DNA from: Streptomyces purpureus
GTDB taxonomy: Bacteria > Actinomycetota > Actinomycetes > Streptomycetales > Streptomycetaceae
DNA: 64,000 nucleotides
Direction: 5' to 3'
NCBI RefSeq assembly: GCF_014648195.1
Contig: NZ_BMQQ01000014.1
Coordinates: forward strand, 2,549-66,548
A program made the position numbers and the translations under genes. Every line of letters begins with the position of its first letter. Positions within the stretch are counted from its first letter, which is position 1. This document shows, piece by piece, positions 8,321 to 15,877 of the stretch. The notes below the pieces were generated by a model. That model saw nothing but the letters and a program-made list of their open reading frames with translations. It was not told the DNA's origin and searched no databases.

Positions 8321-9136
8321 GTGGCAGGAGTGGCACGCCGCCGCCTCGACGCCGAGCTGGTCCGTCGTAAGCTCGCCCGCTCGCGCGAGCACGCGAGCCA
8401 GCTGATCGCCGCGGGACGGGTCACCGTCGGCAAGACCCTCGCGACGAAGCCCGCCACGCAGGTGGAGACCGCCGCGGCGATCGTCGTCACCCAGGACGAC
8501 AGCGACCCCGAGTACGTCTCGCGCGGCGGCCACAAGCTGGCCGGGGCCTTCGCCGCCTTCGTTCCCCAGGGACTCAGGGTCGAGGGCCGGCGCGCGCTGG
8601 ACGCGGGCGCGTCCACCGGCGGGTTCACCGATGTGCTGCTGCGCGCCGGAGCCGCCCACGTCGTCGCCGTGGACGTCGGCTACGGCCAGCTCGCCTGGTC
8701 GCTCCAGAGCGACGAGCGGGTCACCGTCAAGGACCGCACGAACGTCCGTGAGTTGACCCTCGAACTCATCGACGACCAGCCCGTCGACCTGGTCGTCGGA
8801 GATCTGTCGTTCATCCCGCTCGGACTCGTGCTGCCCGCGCTGGTCCGCTGCACGGCGCCCGACGCCGACCTGGTGCTGATGGTCAAGCCGCAGTTCGAGG
8901 TGGGCAAGGAGCGGCTCGGCAGCGGTGGTGTCGTGCGCAGTACCGAGCTGCGCGCGGACGCGGTACGGAACGTGGCGCGGCAGGCGGCCGAGCTCGGGCT
9001 CGGGGTGCTGGGTGTTACCGCCAGCCCGCTGCCCGGCCCCTCCGGCAACGTCGAGTACTTTCTGTGGCTGCGGGCCGGGGCGCCCGCGCTCGATCCGGCG
9101 GATGTGGACCGCGCCGTGGCGGAGGGACCTCGTTGA
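8321..9136 (+). CDS. tlyA: TlyA family 2'-O-ribose rRNA methyltransferase
   Basis: 271 residues. An N-terminal S4 RNA-binding domain (RRRLDAELVRRKLARSREHASQLIAAGRVTV, residues ~5-65) is followed by an FtsJ-like Rossmann methyltransferase with SAM motif 'ALDAGASTGGFTDVLLRAGA', 'VDVGYGQLAW', 'DLVVGDLSFIPL' and 'VLMVKPQFEVG', which supply the catalytic Lys/Asp/Lys residues. TlyA enzymes methylate 16S and/or 23S rRNA cytidines; in mycobacteria this gives capreomycin sensitivity. The old 'hemolysin' label is misleading. GTG 8321 is used. The stop overlaps the TTG of the NAD kinase gene (TTGA). Confidence 0.93.
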   Translation: MAGVARRRLDAELVRRKLARSREHASQLIAAGRVTVGKTLATKPATQVETAAAIVVTQDDSDPEYVSRGGHKLAGAFAAFVPQGLRVEGRRALDAGASTGGFTDVLLRAGAAHVVAVDVGYGQLAWSLQSDERVTVKDRTNVRELTLELIDDQPVDLVVGDLSFIPLGLVLPALVRCTAPDADLVLMVKPQFEVGKERLGSGGVVRSTELRADAVRNVARQAAELGLGVLGVTASPLPGPSGNVEYFLWLRAGAPALDPADVDRAVAEGPR

Positions 9137-10038
9137 GTTCAACACCTCGTACTGTCTTCCTGCTCCTGCACACCGGTCGGCCGGCCGCCGTCCGCAGCGC
9201 CGAACTCGTCGTGCAGGGGCTGCTCCGCAGCGGCCTGGGCGTACGCGTCCTGGCGGCGGAGGCGGCCGATCTGCCGCCGCTGCCGCCGGAGGTCGAGACC
9301 GTCCCGGAGGCCTGCTCGGACGTCCTCGAGGGCTGCGAGCTGCTCATCGTGCTCGGCGGCGACGGGACGCTGCTGCGCGGCGCGGAGTTCGCCCGCGCCT
9401 CGGGGGTGCCGATGCTCGGCGTCAACCTCGGGCGGGTCGGCTTCCTCGCCGAGGCCGAGCGCGACGACCTGGACAAGGTCGTCGACCGGGTCGTCACGCG
9501 CGCGTACGAGGTCGAGGAGCGGATGACCCTCGATGTCGGCGTCTACCAGAACGGCGATCTGCTCCACAGCGACTGGGCGCTGAACGAGGCGGCCGTCCAG
9601 AAGGTGTCGCCGGAGCGGATGATGGAGGTCGTGGTCGCGATCGACGGGCGGCCGGTGACCGGCTTCGGCTGCGACGGCGTGATCTGCGCGACGCCGACCG
9701 GCTCGACGGCATACGCCTTCTCGGCGGGCGGGCCGGTGATCTGGCCCGAGGTGGAGGCGCTGCTGATGGTGCCGATCGGGGCGCACGCGCTGTTCGCCAA
9801 GCCGCTGGTGACCACCCCCGACTCGGTCCTCGCGGTCGAGGTCGAGCCGCACACGCCGAACGGCGTGCTGTGGTGCGACGGCCGCCGTACGGTCGAACTG
9901 CCCGCCGGCGCGCGCGTGGAGGTGCGCCGCGGTGTGGTCCCGGTCCGGCTGGCCCGGCTCCACCACGCCTCCTTCACGGACCGTCTGGTCGCCAAGTTCG
10001 CGCTGCCCGTCTCGGGCTGGCGGGGCGCGCCGCACTAG
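9133..10038 (+). CDS. nadK: NAD kinase
   Basis: 301 residues, the usual actinobacterial length. It phosphorylates NAD to NADP with ATP or polyphosphate in the cytosol. Diagnostic motifs: 'LIVLGGDGTLLRGAEFA' (GGDGT, catalytic Asp), 'LGVNLGRVGFLAE', 'WALNEAAVQK' (NE/D motif) and 'FGCDGVICATPTGSTAYAFSAGGP'. TTG 9133 is chosen because it overlaps the tlyA stop (TTGA), GGAGGGA lies 5 bases upstream, and the protein then begins at the conserved 'RTVFLLLHTGRPAA'. The tlyA–nadK–recN neighbourhood is conserved in actinobacteria. Confidence 0.94.
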   Translation: MSSTPRTVFLLLHTGRPAAVRSAELVVQGLLRSGLGVRVLAAEAADLPPLPPEVETVPEACSDVLEGCELLIVLGGDGTLLRGAEFARASGVPMLGVNLGRVGFLAEAERDDLDKVVDRVVTRAYEVEERMTLDVGVYQNGDLLHSDWALNEAAVQKVSPERMMEVVVAIDGRPVTGFGCDGVICATPTGSTAYAFSAGGPVIWPEVEALLMVPIGAHALFAKPLVTTPDSVLAVEVEPHTPNGVLWCDGRRTVELPAGARVEVRRGVVPVRLARLHHASFTDRLVAKFALPVSGWRGAPH

Positions 10039-10053
10039 CGGCCGACGGCCGTC

Positions 10054-11376
10054 CTAGGCCGCCTGCAGCACGTGGACGGCCCGGCTCCGCAGCACCGAGC
10101 GGACCGGCAGGCCGGTGGCGAGCAGGGTCAGCAGCAGGGTCCCTGCGGCGATCGAGGCGGCGACCGGCCACGGCAGGTACGGCAGCGGCGAGCCGAAGGC
10201 CGCGTCGAGCAGCGGGGCGAGGGTGGCCAGCGCGATCGCCGTGCCCAGCAGCAGAGACGTCAGCGCCACCATGGCAGCCTCCCAGGCCGCCATGGCCCGC
10301 ACCTGTCGGCGCCGGCTCCCCACGACCCGCAGCAGCGCCACATCGCGGCGGCGCTCGAAGGAGATCATGGCCAGAGTGTTGGCGGCGGCGATCGCCGCGA
10401 AGCCGGCGTACAGCCCCGTGCCGAAGTAGTCCAGCCACACCTCGCCGCGGGCCCCGGCCGATCCGGTGCGGTGCTCCGCCGTCGTACGGACCCCGATCTT
10501 GGTGAGGCCGAAGCCGACCACCAGCACCAGAGGCACCACCGCGGCTGCGAAACGCCTCGGCTGCGTACGGATGTTGAGCATCGCCAGCCGCGCGCTGCTG
10601 CCGAAGCGGCCCACGAGCGCGGACACCAGCCAGGCCGCCGGGCCGATGATCCGGGGGCCGAGCAGGCCCGTCCCCACGCAGAAGAGGATCAGGACCAGGA
10701 AGGCTCCCTGACCCGCCTTGTCGGCCGGTCCGCGGGACAGCAGCACCGACAGCGCCACACCGCCCGCCACGGCCGCCAGGCCCAGCGGGGTGCGGACCAG
10801 GCCGAGCGTCCGCCGCCCGGTCGCCGCCTCCTCCAGGGCGCGCGCCGGGCGCAGCAGCGAGAAGCGCAGCACGGACAGGACGGCCGCGAGCGTCGACGTC
10901 ACCGCCGTCACCCCCACGGACAGGGGCACGGCGAGCCAGGTCAGGGAGAAGGCCGTCCCGGCCGGGATCAGCCCGTGCTCCACCATCCCGTCGAACCACA
11001 CCCGCGCCAGGGCGCAGCCGCCCGCGCAGCCCAGCAGCGCCGCCGGGACCGACGCCGCGAGCGCCTGCGCGGCGACCGCGCGGCGGACCTGACCGCTGCG
11101 GGCGCCCACGGCCCGTACCAGCGCCAGTTCGCGGTGCTGCTGCGTGACGGCCGTCCCCATCGTCGAGACGACCACGAAAATCGACATGTAGATGGATCCG
11201 ATGAGCAGGACGAGCGCCATGTCGCCCACGCCCTCCGTGCGGACCCCGCTGGTCGCCCACAGCATCGTGGTCGACGCGCTCATCACCGCCGAGGCGAAGA
11301 GGGCGGCCACCGCCGTTCCGGCGAAGGCGGGTCGGTGGGCGCGCAGTGCGGCGAGCGCCAGGCGTGTGGTCGTCAT
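10054..11376 (-). CDS. FtsX-type ABC transporter permease
   Basis: 440 residues. The N-terminal half has a membrane helix followed by the FtsX domain (MGTAVTQQHRELALVRAVGARSGQVRRAVAAQ, then three helices). The C-terminal half repeats the pattern (TLAMISFERRRDVALLRVVGSRRRQVRAM, then three helices), so it carries two FtsX domains but lacks the large extracellular domain of MacB-like proteins. No ATPase gene is adjacent. Start: ATG 11376; an in-frame ATG at 11385 is also possible, neither has a clear ribosome-binding site. It is convergent with NAD kinase (15-bp gap) and divergent from recN. Confidence 0.82.
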   Translation of the reverse strand: MTTTRLALAALRAHRPAFAGTAVAALFASAVMSASTTMLWATSGVRTEGVGDMALVLLIGSIYMSIFVVVSTMGTAVTQQHRELALVRAVGARSGQVRRAVAAQALAASVPAALLGCAGGCALARVWFDGMVEHGLIPAGTAFSLTWLAVPLSVGVTAVTSTLAAVLSVLRFSLLRPARALEEAATGRRTLGLVRTPLGLAAVAGGVALSVLLSRGPADKAGQGAFLVLILFCVGTGLLGPRIIGPAAWLVSALVGRFGSSARLAMLNIRTQPRRFAAAVVPLVLVVGFGLTKIGVRTTAEHRTGSAGARGEVWLDYFGTGLYAGFAAIAAANTLAMISFERRRDVALLRVVGSRRRQVRAMAAWEAAMVALTSLLLGTAIALATLAPLLDAAFGSPLPYLPWPVAASIAAGTLLLTLLATGLPVRSVLRSRAVHVLQAA

Positions 11377-11548
11377 GTTGATCATGGTCCGGGAAGGCGG
11401 GGCCCCGGCGACATGCGGCGGGCACCCGGACCGCAGGGGGGAAATCCCCACCCCGGCGGGTGACGAGAGCCCGCCACGACCTGCGTCTTCGTCGGCGCGG
11501 GGCGGGGGCCGTCGCACGCACGCCCCCCGACCTCGTAAGGTCTTCTCC

Positions 11549-13279
11549 GTGTTGGAGGAGATGCGGATACGGTCGCTCGGAGTCATCGACGACGCGGTCG
11601 TCGAGCTGTCACCCGGTTTCACCGCGGTGACCGGTGAGACCGGTGCGGGCAAGACCATGGTCGTGACCAGCCTGGGGCTGCTGCTCGGCGGGCGCGCCGA
11701 CCCCGCCCTGGTGCGGATCGGCGCGGGCGCCGCCGTGGTCGAGGGCCGCATCAGCCTGCCCGAGGGCGCCTCCGTGGCGGCGCGGGCCGAGGAGGCCGGC
11801 GCCGAACTCGACGAGGGCGCGCTGCTCGTCAGCCGCACGATCTCGGCCGAGGGACGCTCCCGGGCGCACCTGGGCGGGCGCGCGGTGCCCGTGGGCCTGC
11901 TCGCCGAGCTGGCCGACGAGCTCGTCGCCGTCCATGGCCAGACCGACCAGCAGGGCCTTCTCAAGCCGGCGCGGCAGCGTGGGGCGCTGGACCGGTACGC
12001 GGGAGACGCCGTCGCCCGCCCGCTGGCCGCGTACGGCGAGGCGTACCGCCGTCTGCGGGCCGTCACCGCCGAACTCGACGAACTGACCACGCGCGCGCGG
12101 GAGCGGGCGCAGGAGGCGGATCTGCTGCGCTTCGGGCTCGCCGAGATCGAGGCCGTGGAGCCGCTGCCGGGCGAGGACGTGGAGCTGGCCGCCGAGGCCG
12201 AACGGCTCGGCCACGCCGAGGCCCTGGCCTCCGCCGCGGCACTGGCCCACGGCGCCCTCGCCGGCAACCCCGAGGACCCGGAGGCCGTCGACGCGACGAC
12301 CCTCGTCGGCGGCGCGGGCCGGGCCCTGGAAGCCGTACGCGCCCACGACCCGGCGCTCGCCGCGCTCGCCGACCGGATGGGCGAGATCGCCATCCTGCTG
12401 GCGGACGTGGCCGGGGAGCTGGCCGGGTACGCCGACAACCTGGACGCCGACCCGCGGCGGCTCGCCGCCGTCGAGGAGCGCCGCGCCGCGCTCACCGCCC
12501 TGACCCGTAAGTACGGCGAGAACATCGGCGCCGTCCTCGCCTGGGCCGAGGAGAGCGCCACCCGGCTCACCGAACTGGACGGCGACGACGACCGGATCGG
12601 CGAGCTGACCGCCGAGCGGGACACGCTGCGGACGGAACTGTCCGGGCTCGCCCAGGCGTTGACCGACGCCCGTACGGAGGCGGCGGCGCGGTTCGCCGAC
12701 GCCGTCACCGCCGAGCTCGCCTCGCTCGCCATGCCCCACGCGCGCGTGTCCTTCGACATCCGCCAGCTGGAGGATCCGGAAGGCGTCGAGGTCGGCGGCC
12801 GTACGGTCGCCTACGGCCCCACCGGCGCCGACGAGGTCGAACTCCTCCTCGCCCCGCACCCGGGCGCCCCGCCGCGGCCGATCGCCAAGGGCGCCTCCGG
12901 CGGTGAGCTGTCCCGCGTGATGCTGGCCGTGGAGGTCGTCTTCGCCGGTACGGACCCGGTGCCGACGTATCTCTTCGACGAGGTCGACGCGGGTGTCGGC
13001 GGCAAGGCGGCGGTGGAGATCGGCCGCCGTCTGGCCAAGCTCGCCAAGTCCGCGCAGGTGGTCGTCGTCACCCACCTTCCGCAGGTGGCTGCCTTCGCGG
13101 ACCGGCAGTTGCTGGTCGAGAAGACCAACGACGGGTCCGTGACGCGGTCCGGGGTCACGGTCCTGGAGGGCGAGGACCGGGTGCGCGAGCTGTCCCGGAT
13201 GCTGGCCGGTCAGGAGGACTCGGAGACGGCGCGGGCGCACGCGGAGGAACTGCTGGCGACGGCGCGGGCGGACGCGTAG
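11549..13279 (+). CDS. recN: DNA repair protein RecN
   Basis: 576 residues, full length for this SMC-like ATPase of double-strand-break repair. Walker A GETGAGKTM lies near residue 31, a long helical coiled-coil middle runs ~150-360 (AVTAELDELTTRARERAQEADLL...), and the C-terminal head has 'AKGASGGELSRVMLAVEVV' (signature), 'YLFDEVDAGVGGKAA' (Walker B) and 'VVVVTHLPQVAAFAD'. GTG 11549 gives the conserved beginning VLEEMRIRSLGVIDDAV; TAAGGT 10 bases upstream could be a -10 for a near-leaderless mRNA. Confidence 0.95.
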   Translation: MLEEMRIRSLGVIDDAVVELSPGFTAVTGETGAGKTMVVTSLGLLLGGRADPALVRIGAGAAVVEGRISLPEGASVAARAEEAGAELDEGALLVSRTISAEGRSRAHLGGRAVPVGLLAELADELVAVHGQTDQQGLLKPARQRGALDRYAGDAVARPLAAYGEAYRRLRAVTAELDELTTRARERAQEADLLRFGLAEIEAVEPLPGEDVELAAEAERLGHAEALASAAALAHGALAGNPEDPEAVDATTLVGGAGRALEAVRAHDPALAALADRMGEIAILLADVAGELAGYADNLDADPRRLAAVEERRAALTALTRKYGENIGAVLAWAEESATRLTELDGDDDRIGELTAERDTLRTELSGLAQALTDARTEAAARFADAVTAELASLAMPHARVSFDIRQLEDPEGVEVGGRTVAYGPTGADEVELLLAPHPGAPPRPIAKGASGGELSRVMLAVEVVFAGTDPVPTYLFDEVDAGVGGKAAVEIGRRLAKLAKSAQVVVVTHLPQVAAFADRQLLVEKTNDGSVTRSGVTVLEGEDRVRELSRMLAGQEDSETARAHAEELLATARADA

Positions 13280-13347
13280 CCGGCAGGGCGTGCGGCTCGG
13301 CGGGCGCGCCTGCGACTGCTCCAAGGCGCCCTCATAGGGTGCTTCAT

Positions 13348-14100
13348 ATGATCGGATCGCTGAGCAGGGCCGGCAGGATCGGTACGTTCGCCGTCGCCGC
13401 GGGGGTCGCGCGCGCGATGTACGCGGGGCTGCGGCGCCGCCAGGACAGCTCGTGCGGCGTCGGGCCATGGCACCGGCGGAACTACGCCGGACGGACCGTC
13501 GACCTGTACGCCGGATCCGCCGTCGTCGCGGGCAGCGCCCTCGCGGCCGGCGCCGTCCCCGCCACGCTGGCGATCCTGGTCGCCGGGGCGTGCGGGCGCC
13601 ACGATGACCTGAACGGCGACGAGCGGCGCGGCTTCCGGGCCCACCTGACGGCCCTGCGCGACGGCGAGATCACCAGCGGGACCGTCAAACTCGCCGGCAT
13701 CGGCGCCGCCGGGCTCGTCGCCGGAGCCCTGCTCAAGGAACGGACCCTGGACAAGCTCCTCGCCGGCGTCGTCGTCGCCGGTACCGCGCACCTCGTCAAC
13801 CTCGTGGACGTACGCCCCGGCCGGGCGGCGCTGACCGTCCTCGCCCTCGGCGCCCCCGGGCTGCTCCGAGGCTCCGCCGTCGCCGCACCCATGGGCGCCG
13901 CGGCCGCCGTCCTCGTCGACGACCTCGGCGAGCGCACCATGCTCGGCGACACCGGCGCCCACGCGCTCGGCGCGGCCCTCGGCGCCGCCGTCGCCGCCGG
14001 GAACGGACGTCTCGGTCTCGCCGCCCACGCGGCGGGCCTCGTCGCCGCGGCGGTGTACGGCGAGCGGAGCGGCACGGGGGTCGCGCGCTCACCCATGTGA
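13348..14100 (+). CDS. Divergent MraY/WecA-like membrane phosphoglycosyltransferase homologue
   Basis: 250 residues, mostly hydrophobic, about seven membrane segments. It carries traces of the polyprenyl-phosphate GlcNAc/MurNAc-1-P transferase family: 'RRNYAGR' early, 'CGRHDDLNGDERRGFRAHL' (DD motif), 'ITSGTVKLAG', 'AHLVNLVDVRPGRA' (NxxDxxPGRA) and 'MLGDTGAHALGAALG'. These match the family's order of loops, but it is shorter than MraY (~350), so activity is uncertain. TAGGGT lies 8 bases upstream of ATG 13348, so the transcript may be leaderless. It is followed by a GT4 glycosyltransferase, which fits a role in lipid-linked sugar metabolism; this is inference. Confidence 0.6.
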   Translation: MIGSLSRAGRIGTFAVAAGVARAMYAGLRRRQDSSCGVGPWHRRNYAGRTVDLYAGSAVVAGSALAAGAVPATLAILVAGACGRHDDLNGDERRGFRAHLTALRDGEITSGTVKLAGIGAAGLVAGALLKERTLDKLLAGVVVAGTAHLVNLVDVRPGRAALTVLALGAPGLLRGSAVAAPMGAAAAVLVDDLGERTMLGDTGAHALGAALGAAVAAGNGRLGLAAHAAGLVAAAVYGERSGTGVARSPM

Positions 14101-14190
14101 GTGATACGCGGATGGGAGTTGCCAGCGGCGACACGGGAAGGACGGCGCATCGGTGCCGGAACGTGCGTACGGACTGGCATCCTTGGGCGC

Positions 14191-15276
14191 GTGACACAGC
14201 TGCGTACGGTCCAAGTGCTGGGCGGCGGCAGCGCGGGCAGCAGCGCACACGTCAGATCACTCGCCGCGGGGCTGGTGGCGAGGGGGGTGCGGGTGACCGT
14301 GTGCGCTCCGCCCGAACTCGACCGTGTCTACGACTTCCTCGGCGCCGGGGCCCATTTCGTCCCCGTGCCGCGGCGCAACGACCCCGCGGCGGTGGGGGCC
14401 TTGCGGGTGGCGTGCGCCGGCGCGGACATCGTGCACGCGCACGGCCTGCACGCCGCCGTACGCACCGGTCTCGCGCTCGGCGGCGGGTCGACCCCGTTCG
14501 TCGTCACATGGCACACGCGCAGCCACGCCGACGGGGCGCGCGGAGGGCTGCTGCGGCTGCTGGAACGCAGGACGGTACGGGCGGCGGCGGTGGTCCTCGG
14601 GACCTCCTCCGAACTCGTCGACCGGGCGCGCCGGCGGGGTGCGCGCGACGCCCGCCTCGCGCCGATCACGATCCCGCCCGGGCGGGTGCCATCGGCCGAG
14701 ACCGGCGGGGACGAGGCCAAGGCGCGGGCCGAACTGGGCGCGGTGGGGCGGCCGTTGCTGATGGCGGTCGGCAGCCTGGAGCCGCACCGGGGGTACGGGA
14801 CGCTCCTCGACGCGGCGCGGGAATGGCGGGACCTCGACCCGCAGCCGCTGCTGGCGATCGCGGGGGAGGGGCGGGAGCGGGGCGCCCTGCAGCGGCGGAT
14901 CGAGGAGGAGCGGCTGCCGGTGCGGCTGATCGGCCGCCGCGACGACGTCACCGAGCTGCTCGCCTCGGCGGACCTCGCGGTCCTCCCCAGCCGCTGGGAG
15001 GCCCGCTCCCTGCTCGCCCAGGAGGCCCTGCGCCTCGGCGTCCCGCTGGTGGCGACGGCGGTGGGCGGCGTCCCCGAACTCGTCGGCGACGCGGCGGAAC
15101 TCGTCCCCTACGGCGACGCCCCCGCCCTCGCCGCGGCGGTCACGTCCCTCCTGTCGGACCGCCCCCGCCGCGAAGCACTCGCCACGGCGGGCCGGGCACA
15201 GGCGGCGACGTGGCCGACGGAGGACGAGACGATCGCGCAGGTACTGAGCGTGTACGACGAGCTGGCGGGCGCGTAG
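14191..15276 (+). CDS. Glycosyltransferase family 4 protein
   Basis: 361 residues, GT-B fold. N-terminal domain: 'TVQVLGGGSAGSSAHVRSLAAGLVARG' and 'ADIVHAHGLHAAV'. C-terminal nucleotide-sugar domain: 'LLMAVGSLEPHRGYGTLLDAA', 'LAIAGEGRERGALQ', 'LIGRRDDVTELLASADLAVLPSRWEARSLLAQEALRLGVPLVATAVGG' (the E-x7-E region of GT4). It likely transfers a sugar to a lipid or glycan acceptor at the cytoplasmic face. GTG 14191 (VTQLRTVQVLGG) was chosen over 14101 because upstream residues are not family-like. It lies 90 bases after the MraY-like gene in the same direction. Confidence 0.88.
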   Translation: MTQLRTVQVLGGGSAGSSAHVRSLAAGLVARGVRVTVCAPPELDRVYDFLGAGAHFVPVPRRNDPAAVGALRVACAGADIVHAHGLHAAVRTGLALGGGSTPFVVTWHTRSHADGARGGLLRLLERRTVRAAAVVLGTSSELVDRARRRGARDARLAPITIPPGRVPSAETGGDEAKARAELGAVGRPLLMAVGSLEPHRGYGTLLDAAREWRDLDPQPLLAIAGEGRERGALQRRIEEERLPVRLIGRRDDVTELLASADLAVLPSRWEARSLLAQEALRLGVPLVATAVGGVPELVGDAAELVPYGDAPALAAAVTSLLSDRPRREALATAGRAQAATWPTEDETIAQVLSVYDELAGA

Positions 15277-15462
15277 GGGGTGGGGGCGGGTTGTCTCCCC
15301 CACCCCGCCCCTTCCCGAAACCCTGCCGGGGGCGGCTGGGGGGAACCCTGGCCCGGGGAGCGGGAGGCAGGGATCCGGGGCCGAGGCCCCGGGCCCCGGG
15401 CGCGGCAGCTTCGCGCCGCGGAGACGGCCGTTTCGGCCCCTGTCGCGGGCGCGGCGGGGGCC

Positions 15463-15735
15463 GTCGGACCTCGTTGTAGGGCATGCGTTCCGCCGGGGCT
15501 GGCGGTCCTCCCGAACGGAGCGCCCCCCGCCATGCGGCGGCAACGTCGGACCTCGTTGTAGGGCATGCGTTCCGCCGGGGGTGGCGGTCCTCCCGAACGG
15601 AGCGCCCCCCGCCATGCGGCGGCAACGTCGGACCTCGTTGTAGGGCATGCGTTCCGCCGGGGCTGGCGGTCCCCCCGGACGGAGCGCCACCCCCCGCCAT
15701 GCGGCGGCAACGTCGGACCCGGTTGTGGGCAATCG
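15463..15735. repeat. 82-bp tandem repeat, three copies plus a partial fourth
   Basis: Units start with GTCGGACCTCGTTGTAGGGC at 15463, 15545 and 15627; the fourth start at 15712 is partial. Periods are 82, 82 and 85 bases. Copies 1 and 2 differ at one base in the GGGGSTGGCGG part; copy 3 has a few substitutions and a 3-base insertion. 82 is not a multiple of 3, so this is not a coding repeat. It lies in the 600-bp gap (15277-15877) between two convergent genes; I see no gene in the gap. Confidence 0.85.
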
Positions 15736-15764
15736 TCCCGCAGGGCGGGACGGGTGGGCACAAC
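15722..15764. repeat. Interrupted inverted repeat next to the tandem array
   Basis: Ends GTTGTG (15722-15727) and CACAAC (15759-15764) are complementary, as are CGTCCCGC and GCGGGACG inside, around a 3-base loop, with a 6-base internal bulge on each side. It follows the 82-bp array and may serve as terminator for either convergent gene. Similar GTTGTGGGC...GGGCACAAC elements are, from memory, common between Streptomyces genes; I could not verify this. Confidence 0.5.
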
Positions 15765-15877
15765 GCCCCGACAGGCGGCGCCCTTTCCGTCCCGGCCCGC
15801 CCCGACGGGCCTCGCGCCCGGCCAAGGGTTCGGGCCCACCCCGGGCCCCCGCGCGCCCGGCGGAGCCCCCCCGCCCC

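Noticed and set aside
8321..9136. TlyA as a hemolysin toxin.
   Set aside because: The S4 plus FtsJ methyltransferase architecture shows an rRNA methyltransferase; no signal peptide or pore-forming features are present.
10054..11376. FtsX-type permease as part of a MacB-like exporter with an adjacent ATPase.
   Set aside because: No ATPase gene is next to it; the neighbours are NAD kinase and recN.
15463..15735. 82-bp repeats as a CRISPR or as coding repeats.
   Set aside because: Units abut without spacers, and 82 is not divisible by 3, so neither a CRISPR nor a protein repeat fits.
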